This document shows positions 55,897 through 64,000 of a stretch of 64,000 nucleotides of DNA, piece by piece. This DNA is from Adiantum capillus-veneris. Taxonomy: Eukaryota; Streptophyta; Polypodiopsida; Polypodiales; Pteridaceae. Both the position numbers and the translations under genes were made by a program. The stretch spans positions 107,471,587 to 107,535,586 of the forward strand of contig CM043964.1 of assembly GCA_014529385.2 (NCBI GenBank), given 5' to 3'. Position 1 is the first letter of the stretch; each line of letters opens with the position of its first letter. The notes under the pieces were generated by a model. It ran no database searches. It saw only the letters and a program-made list of their open reading frames with translations, and was not told the DNA's origin.

Positions 55897-57021
55897 TGAC
55901 AATTTTTTTTATGTGACTAAGGAAACACCTAAGGATTTTATGGATGCTTGCCAATTTGTTGAAAGAAGTCGCATATGTCTATGCCATGTACATACTCAAG
56001 CGTGCTCAATCAAGGTCATCGTTATGTACAGTGGACCCTTGTTTGTGGCATCATGGTTTCGTAGAATTCCTTGTACATGATGTAAATATGATTTTGATTC
56101 TCAATAAAACAAGTGGAAGTATAGAGAATGCTCTCTCATGCGCAAAAACATGATGTGTGTAGTCGCACATGCACCTCGGCTATATCCTTGCAGATTTTAT
56201 CCAGATCATGTGTATTGTGTATAGAAAGTGATGGATTCTGAAATTTAGTGCTTTGAAATTATTTGAGGAATCATCGTGACAAATTTGGTGATTTTTGGTA
56301 ACTGTTTGCCCCAATCCCCATCGAAAATGACTTTTGATAGGCAAAAATAGGTCAAAAATTGTCAAATTTGGTCCAAATTGGCCAATTTTTGACACATCAT
56401 CTCACATGCCATGGAAAGAAAAAGGGGGGATTGGAGCCAAGAGGATTCATGGTGGTGTGTGTGTGTGTGTGTGTGTGTGCAATCCCGCACCCATTTGCCG
56501 CATTGTTTCTCTTCTTCTCCACCTTTGAAGAGTGAATTACACCTTTCTCTTATCAATTTGATGTTTAGGGATCATCCTGGGTTCTCTATGATTGAGCTTT
56601 TTTCCATTGTCATGGTGTTTTGGTGAAGAAGATAGAAGCATTTTCTACATAGTCTGCGGGGGTGTGTGTGTGTCATTTGGACTGAGTGTGCAAGGAAGAG
56701 TGAGAGAGATTTGGGAATTGAGTTGAGTGTGAGAGGATATGAGTATGTGTGTTTGTTGGCTGAACTTTTGATCATCTTTGGAGGACCTTCACATCGGCTT
56801 GGTTGGTGTCTGCTCTGATCCCAAGCCTCATCGTCACCGACTCTCTACATGCATCTTGTTGGGTTGGCGGGAGCTTGTAATCCCCACGAGTTTTTTCTTG
56901 ATTCAAGTGAAGAAGGACCTATTTGGGTGACTTTCCTCTACCATTTGGGTATGTGAGTGTCCATTACAAGTTGCAAGCATGCTATGCTATAGAGGTGAAA
57001 CGCTTTTAGTCCTCCTTGTCA
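55897..57021 (+). repeat. Gypsy 3' LTR
   Basis: Begins TGACAATTTTT and ends CCTCCTTGTCA. Collinear with the 5' LTR. It has its own (TG)n expansion at 56450-56479 where the 5' LTR has only a few units. Confidence 0.88.
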
Positions 57022-60000
57022 ACATCATAGCCTAAAGCATCATCCATGTCATCTTCCAACCCTACTCTTGAAGGGCCTTAATAATCTACCAACCATGGGG
57101 GCAGTTGTTTCAAGTAAGTGGAGATAATGAAAACTGAGTCAAACTCTACCTCTTTCTTCTCTTCTACCTCAACCTCTAACTTCTCATGCTCAAGTAAGCG
57201 GAGACAATGAAAATTGGCTCAGAGTCTATCTCTTCCTTCTCTTCTACCTCAACCTCTACCTTCTCTTGCTCATGGTCTTTTCTCTCTTTTTCTTTTCCTT
57301 GCTCACAAGAAGTGAGGAAGAGGAGCCAGAATCCTTACCCATATCTCTTGACCTATTACACATTGTAAGGGTGGCAACCATAAATCGGGTTGGCCTATTT
57401 ATAGTGTTGTGAAGGCAAGACTGCACTTTATTTTTTTGAACATACAATATTGAGGGCATCAAACAAGACATTTCCACCAAAAAAATGATAATGGAACCAA
57501 CAAGATGAGACATCTTCACCTGAAAAATGAAAAAGGAAACTTACATTTTTCATTGGTACAAAATGCCAGTCTTCTATAATTGATACAACTTGCCTATAAT
57601 ACTAGCATAGGGAGCAGGCTTTAGCTTGGAAGGAGATGCATTATCCCTTCTAGCACTTCTCAGCGTGGAATTTTCCTATCAATCCTCCTCAAGACTTGCA
57701 ATCCATATTAAAAATTAAGAAAAAAATTATCTACACACCTTCTTTCCAACTATCTGAAAAGAAAAAGTTATAGGTAAGTATATCTCCTCATTGTGTAAGT
57801 CCTACCTCACTTGGTGCAATGTGCACTTGGTTCTTATCTTCAACTTTGCCAAGTGCACACTATTCATCCATACATCAATGTCCTAAATGGGGTTCTCATT
57901 AAAATCATCCATGTTTTGATCTACATGAACCAAGTACCCCCTCCATATGATGTCATTGACTTTAAAAAATGAAATAATGAAGTTTTGGGTATGGATCATG
58001 TATTTACATGTAATGGAGCTAGATTGCACTTTGCAAAGGACTCCATTCACTAATTTTTGACCCAAACATTCATCAAAATATTCTAATACATCTTCATTGT
58101 CCCCTAAAGCACTTAAGCACCATCATTGTTTTAGACACTTTCACATCTATCTTTGCAAAAAATTCACAAATAAAATGATGGGCATAAAAATCAAAATTTT
58201 GCTATGCTTGCTTGCAATGTTGGCCTTTTAACATGTTTGGATCTCATAAAATATCTTGCACCTATAGTTTTCATTTGTTATTGAGCTTGGTAGTGGCCAC
58301 TCTTCACTTCTAAAACTAGGCAGTGCAACCTTGGTGCCAGTGCCCCAGTCTTCTATGGATTTTGGTGAGACACAAAAATGATCATTAAAAAATATCCCTT
58401 TTTCTTCCAAACAACCATGAGTTCTCCTTTGTAAATCTCTTCATCAATGGATCCATGCCAGACATCAAAAATATCTATGACAAACTCTACCTGCTATCAT
58501 TCCTCTATGCTTGAGGGATACAGGTCTGTAATGAGCATACTACTATAAAACATGTACAACAAATAAACAAGAAGAGAACCACAAACAAGACAAATAAAAT
58601 AATAGCGTGCACATATGAACCACTCACAGAAAGCTCTATGCAATGGAAGATTTGAGATTTTGGGTTGAAGTTGAAGCTCCTTGTTCATGTAAACATGATA
58701 CACTAGAACCTCCTTCATTATTTTCCTGGCTCCAACAAGTTGGAAGTCTTTCACTCTTCCTTCCCAACATGACAACTAATGCAAGCAATTGGGTAGCGCT
58801 GAGCACTGCAATCAACGAGCAACATCACCATTTCATTTTTATTCACACACACGTCAGAGAGAAAGAGAGTGTGAATTCTTGGGAGATCCTCGGCTTCAAA
58901 GAGCAAAAAGAGAGAGTAGAGAGGAAGGGAGAGAGAGCACATCAGCTCCCCTCCCGCATGCATATGCCATTTACTTGCCAGTTTCTCCCTCTGGTGGCAG
59001 CCTTGGCTCTTGACATTCTCTCCTAGCATCGAAGAGCTAGGATATCTCAATTGGGACACCTTCTCCCAGATGACTTCTTCTTGGCATTGGTGTTCTTCTT
59101 AGTGGCTTTGCATCTACTTGGCATCGATGGCTACGGCATTGGCATGCTTCCATCCAGTGACAAAAGATGGCATCGAGCATTTTCTCCGCTTTGACTTAGC
59201 AAGAGTGAGTGAGAGCAATTTTGGCTCTCCTCAAGTGTAGCCTCGACATCGGCTACCCTCCTCCAACATACCTCCATTTTGGAGTGGCTTCACTTTGATG
59301 GTTTCCCCGAGCTTCCAGAATTGGCTTACCCAGAGACAAATTGAGCGAGAGTGGCATTGGCTCTCCTCTAACCCGCACCCAAAGCGGCTTGGCTCCAATG
59401 TAGTCTCCCCCCCCCCCCCCCTCTCAATGATGACTTGGCTTTGATGGTTCTCGCTTTCCAGCTTTGGCCACACCCACTTTTTGGTCATTTTTAGCCTAAA
59501 AATGACATGTGCCCTTTGCTTCTCTAATTAGGATTTTCTTTTGCGAGCCATGTTGTGGTTATAGAAACCCTATGAGTGGAGCACCCTATCACAAGTGGTG
59601 CCCCATAGGTCCCTTCAATCTACCCACTCTCTACCTTAGTCAAGCCTCGTTGAAGTTTTTTACAAAGGTCCCCCATAAGCACGTGCAAAAAATACATTCG
59701 AAAGCCAAAAACTATACAAAAGTTCATTTCAAATAGATTTTTCAGTCATTTGCAAAAAAAAAGACTTCACCTCCTTTCCTAGCGTGTTGACAAAGTGGAC
59801 GTTTGCTTCCTTCTCCTTTCTTGCAACCTCAACCATTTCATAAGAGACCTCTGCAACCCAAGCTTCTTGCATACAAATCAACCTATCCTTCACTTTATTA
59901 TATACAAAACTAGAAAGTTCTTAGACTTCCCGTGTAATAATAATAAAATATTGCGTAGATACGTGGCGACATCGTAAGTACATGGTCCCGATTCCCTTCA

Positions 60001-61190
60001 TTAGAATTTGTTTTCAACTTTTCAATCTTTTCGGCTTGTTTGTTTTCAATTGAAAAGCCAAACCCATTTCAATGAAAGCCATGTCACTTTTTTGACATAG
60101 CTCCGACCTACATTGGGCGTGTCGAGGATTGCTAACTCTAAATTTTCATTGTGATTAATGGTGAGAATTGAACACTGAAGTTTTTAAGAGCCTTAGAGGA
60201 AGAGTTTTAAGCCAACATTTGAAATTTTGTTTACTCTTTACATGGCTTTAACCTAAGATAAAGGAGTCAGTTTAGGGAAAGTTTTGTGACAAATTAATCA
60301 TTTTTTATATTTTTGGGGGACTTTACAAATCTAATCATTTTGAATATTTAAACATTGCACCAAAATCCTCATGAAAAGATTAATCAGCTGATACAAAGAT
60401 TGATATTTTTTTGAATTTTTTTCAATGCTCCATTTGAAAAAGAAAAATGTGAGGTTTTTTAAAGCATCAGAGAGACACTCAAGGCCTAGTGATGGTACGC
60501 TGTTCGGTAAATTACAACAAGAAACATAAGCAAGATTCTAAAAATATGCTAAATTTTTTGTCTCTAAATTGGGTGTGGATCCATTTTTGACTTGAATTTC
60601 TTATTTTCTTTTGGTTTTTCAATGGTACCTTGATTTCACATCTCACAACCTGGTCTTTAGTGTGAACAATTGAACTCTTGTAGTTTTTCAATGGATCTTT
60701 CATTTCACATTTCACACCTTTGCATGGCACAACTGTCCTTTCATTTTATAGTTTTAAAATGCCAAAGTGAACCTTCACTTGTTTGTAGTATACTTAAGGC
60801 AATATACTCACTTAGAAAATTGTACACAAATCCTTGTTGTTATTCACTTTCTTCTTGTCATGCTTTCAAAAAATTTGCGTTGATGATATGCTTTTTTCAT
60901 GTGCCTTGAATAGACAAACAAGGGTTGTACACTTCATCAGCAAGAGACCCTATCTTTTTCTTATCCAAGAGATCCAACCGAAGATCAACGGTATGTACCT
61001 CCTCCGTCGGCACCACCCAAGCTATTGATGCAACTTAGTGCATGTGTCCATTCTTCGGCTTGCACAATTGACCCGATTAAATAAACAAGTTCAGTTCCTT
61101 CACAATTGAGCTACCACAAATTTTCTCTCAAAGACCTAAAGGTTTCAAGTTTCCAAATCTACTTCAAATAGTAATATTTTGAATTTTGGA
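57022..61190. other. No gene recognised
   Basis: A direct repeat of about 75 bases (two copies near 57113-57190 and 57191-57260, wording 'ctcaagtaag.ggaga.aatgaaaa'), a poly-C tract at 59408-59421, and AT-rich sequence. Frames such as 57519-57256 (-), 58775-58497 (-, hydrophobic stretch YFICLVCGSLLVYLLYMFY) and 58643-59026 (+) are short and without recognised domains. None is supported as a gene. Confidence 0.4.
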
Positions 61191-61193
61191 TTT

Positions 61194-62120
61194 TCAAATC
61201 TGCTTCAGATAGCAATATTTGGTGAATTTGTGTGCACACCAAAATTGCTTGTTTCTAAAATCTTCTCCCCCCCATACCAAATCATCCCCAAAGAAGAGTG
61301 CCTTCCACGTCCTTTGCACCCATTTATAGATTTTAGTAGCAAGACCCCGCAAGGAAGGACAGTCTTTAAACAGATGCAAGGAATCCTCTAAAGCTACTTT
61401 GCACCCAAAGCAAGTATTAGAGTCGATTCCTCTAGCAAGAACCTTATTCCCCAATTGAATAGCCCCCACAACACCTTCTAAGTGAATACCTTCATCGAGC
61501 CTCGCCATTTTATCTCCCAAAATATTGTTTATACACTTTAGTCACTTCTCTTCTGACCAATTTACCCTCCACAATCTAATGAGCGCAATGAACCAATCTA
61601 CTTTATAAGGAAGCTTGCTAAAAGTTCCCAGTGTGTTTATAAGCGCAAGAAATCTATCATTGGGCCAGTGCCAAGCTTTCCAATTGAGCTTCGTTCCAAC
61701 GGTAGGCATTGGACAATTGAACATAACTTTTGAGACTCTACCAATCATTAGCCTGTCATTTACATTCAGATTATGTTGCACCAAGGTGCCACATCCTTTA
61801 AGCAAAAGTTGTCATTGTCCCAAAAATGTGCCAGCTTGGAAGTCCCTTTGTTATTCACCTTTCGGGCAACTTCCCTCCAAAAAGTGTTTAGAGAACCTTC
61901 TATAGCTTGGAGAGCCAAGAGGACCAGTGCAAGATGGAGCACCTGATGTATCTAAAGGTCTCCCCCTATTCCAATGAGACGATGCCACTTTCACTTTATA
62001 TAGCATCTCCGTGGATTCCCATTCAAATGAAATGGATCGAGCCCTACTGTTGCACTTAGTATCGCTGCCGTGGAGCTTCCAAGTTTTAAAAAAGGCTAGC
62101 TTGGAGCAAGCATCAAGCAT
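61194..62120 (-). pseudogene. Second LINE fragment with zf-RVT domain
   Basis: Reading downward from 62120, frames give LHGSDTKCNSRARSISFEWE and a shifted RYIRCSILHWSSWLSKL. The latter closely matches RYFKNSILQWSPWLSKIL of the 12.3-13.4 kb fragment. NDRLMIGRVSKVMFNC follows, then the zinc module LGNKVLARGIDSNTCFGCKV and EDSLHLFKDC (C-x2-C...H-x4-C) and WVQRTWKALFFGDDLVW. Frames are broken by stops and shifts, and the endonuclease and RT core are missing. It belongs to the same LINE family as the first fragment and has the same orientation. Confidence 0.72.
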
Positions 62121-63851
62121 ATACTCTTATGGGCACTCGTTTCATGCATGGGCTTTTTTGCAATTAAACTATCCCCTTCATTGTGATAGCAACTAGGGAC
62201 TTGCAAATCTTTAGTCTTGCAATCGCCGTCCTAAGCTTATAAGAAGACACTCCATCCTAATGTTTTTCAAAAACGTGTCCTACAGAACTTTCATGTAGAG
62301 ACATTTTCCTCCACTTATTCCTCAACTCTTGTCCAAACGCTGAGAACCACCCGTGACCCAACAAGGGGAATCCCATTGAGACTCCTCCCAGAGCAATCAT
62401 CGGGAATGATGTAGAAGGCTTCCCCATAGGCCCTCGAATGCAAAAAAGTGGTGCCCCATACCCATTTGAAAGTTTAGGATCCCTCGTCTGACAATTTTTG
62501 TGACAACATAGGCAGCACTGCTCGAAAAAAAAAAAGAAATCCAAAAACTTGGCAAACCTACATATGTGAAACAACAAAGGTAAATTGACAAAATTTGAAG
62601 GTTTTTACACCAAATTACACTAATTTCTTTTCAAAATTTTGTAGGTTTTCTCAACCTTAAAAGTAAAATTTAGAGGTAAATTTCAAAATTTGTAGGTGGG
62701 ATTACACTAAACCTAGGTTTTTTTCGAGCACTGATAGGCAGGGGGTGCTTCAACCACCCCCTAGAGTGAAGAAGCGCCTTTTGACAGGGAGTATCCAATT
62801 GGAAGCATGACATGATCTCCAGAGCTTTGGATGGTTGTTGCTAGCTCTTTCAAACAAATAAAATTACCTATTGAAGGATGGCTTATGAGGCGTGCATTTA
62901 TTTTGAGAACACAATGGAGGGTCTATCGGGGAGAGCTCTTATGCCCAATGGTCAGCAGCGCGAGTAACATCTTGGAGACACAAATAGAATGAACCGAAGC
63001 AAAGAGAAGGCCAAGGCAATCATCCACCTATGACAAACTACTCAAGGTTTAGATGCTTTTCTATTTACATCACTAGAATGAAGAAGGTGTAGGGAATGGG
63101 TGTCGGGAGCACCATTCCAACAGGTCAGGCGGAGCCGAGAGCCTGTTGTTGGTGTGACCGCATTCCCAATCATCATGCGTCTTTGGGAGGGTTACTCAGC
63201 AAAAATGACTAGCCTATTCCAGTTGGAAAGTAAGTAAATGAGATTAACTGTCGACATCCCGTAATCCTTACCGATTGTCGTTAGTTGCAGCCAATGGTGC
63301 TGGCCAAATAAAGCGGACCAACGACCATGATGGGCAAGGTAATCATCCACCTTTATGAAGATGCCTAACCAAGCTATCTCGAACCATGCATGTATTTGCA
63401 TGTGTGGTTTAGTGCTCGATTCCTAAGGACACTCAATTTGATTTTGAATCGTATATGTACATCCTCTTAAACTCAAGAGGGAATGAAGACGAGTCAAGGG
63501 ATGACCCAAATATAGTCTTTTGAAGTGATAAGTGTGCTTGCATAAACTACATTAAAAACGTGTAAAGAAAGAGTATATTAAATAGGGCCAAGGTGTTCTA
63601 TAGTATATTCCTTGTGTTAGCTCTTTGATTACTGATTTTGCTTTGAAAGTCGATTTTCTCAAGGCTTGGAGGATATCTATCATTACACTATTCCGAGTGA
63701 GGCAAGTGACATTGACAAGGCTAGAAAAATACATTTTTCCTAACCAAACAAGATAAGGAGAAAGTTGAAATTCTCCCGGTTTGTAGGTCAAAATTGGAAT
63801 CTTTTGCCGATATTTATACTAAAAACTTGTGTGAATTACCCAGTTCTCTTC
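62121..63851. other. No gene recognised
   Basis: The frame 62577-62257 (-) is 106 codons with a Gly/Phe-rich middle and no recognised domain. It lies upstream of the LINE fragment on the same strand and may or may not belong to it. The rest has only short frames. Confidence 0.35.
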
Positions 63852-63987
63852 AAGGCAAAGCTCAAAATCTACCCGAGATTTTATGATTCTAGCCAATTAG
63901 AACACAGTGGACCTCAGTTAAGGCAAAGCTCAAAATCTACCCGAGATTTTATGATTCTAGCCAATTAGAACACAGTGGACCTCAGTT
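63852..63987. repeat. Perfect 68-bp tandem duplication
   Basis: The unit starting AAGGCAAAGCTCAAAATC and ending GGACCTCAGTT occurs twice in a row (63852-63919 and 63920-63987) with no visible mismatch. The array may continue past the window edge. Confidence 0.95.
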
Positions 63988-64000
63988 TTTTTCTGACACT

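Larger units (their letters stand above)
48978..57021 (+). mobile_element. Complete but decayed Ty3/gypsy element, Tat-like
   Basis: Two LTRs with perfect TGACA...TGTCA ends: 5' LTR 48978-50217 (1240 bp) and 3' LTR 55897-57021 (1125 bp). A primer-binding-like TTGGTGCCCCCACGG follows the 5' LTR. Internal order is gag, zinc knuckle, protease, RT, RNase H, a second RNase H and integrase. The dual RNase H arrangement is established for the plant Tat lineage. There are many stops and frameshifts, and the LTRs differ by dozens of substitutions plus indels, so the insertion is old. No matching 5-bp target duplication was found. Confidence 0.88.

Noticed and set aside
55886-56775. Short frames after the gypsy integrase that might be an extra env-like gene
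   Set aside because: They lie inside the 3' LTR, with equivalents in the 5' LTR. No signal peptide or membrane protein features.
48970-57027. Target-site duplication for the Tat-like element
   Set aside because: Flanks (…AATATGT before 48978 and ACATC… after 57021) do not match over 5 bases, so no duplication is claimed.
58497-58775. Small membrane protein (hydrophobic stretch) on the minus strand
   Set aside because: Short, no recognised family, no supporting promoter or splice signals; chance is as likely.

Overview
The window is nuclear DNA of a land plant with a large, repeat-rich genome. A fern or other seed-free vascular plant is my best guess. This rests on the style of a decayed PLS-type pentatricopeptide (PPR) gene, a plant-type secretory phospholipase A2 with spliceosomal introns, plant LTR retrotransposons primed by initiator-Met tRNA, Helitron and LINE pieces, and long CT/CA/GA microsatellites. 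The organism call is inference; nothing here is bacterial and there is no operon structure.

Layout. 1-2.3 kb: an open exon-like stretch on the minus strand at the left edge, a possible plus-strand promoter and first exon, and an old duplication. 2.8-9.06 kb: the last two exons of a secretory PLA2 (minus), then at 9.0 kb a TATA box and a signal-peptide exon on the same strand that may be its first exon across a roughly 5 kb intron. 8.4-13.6 kb: dense microsatellites, a Ty3/gypsy integrase scrap and a LINE fragment. 13.4-21.8 kb: a decayed minus-strand PPR gene split by a chromovirus (Ty3/gypsy). The 3' end of that chromovirus (integrase C-terminus, chromodomain, LTR) has been relocated, inverted, next to its own primer-binding site. 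22-29.7 kb: mostly unrecognised sequence with a Helitron helicase piece, a tandem duplication of about 0.8 kb and a lone primer-binding site.

29.7-46.2 kb is the most striking block. It is a head-to-tail array of one Ty1/copia family on the minus strand: one truncated and three full internal regions, separated by single shared LTRs of 279 bp, with a period of 4907 bp. One of the three polyproteins looks intact (31560-35756). One has a single nonsense codon at residue 228, and one has a frameshift at the extreme C-terminus.

Immediately right of the array (46.4-46.96 kb) is a histone H3-family sequence with a CENH3-like Arg-Trp-Thr loop, an H3-like N-terminus and a long Lys/Ser-rich insert, broken by an in-frame stop. 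49.0-57.0 kb holds a complete but heavily mutated Ty3/gypsy element with two LTRs and two RNase H domains, as in the plant Tat lineage. 57-64 kb is mostly unrecognised, with a second LINE fragment of the same family and a perfect 68-bp tandem duplication at the right edge.

Functionally, the likely host genes are the PLA2 (possibly active), the left-edge exon (unknown), and the PPR and H3-like sequences (probably pseudogenes). Everything else recognisable is transposable-element sequence.
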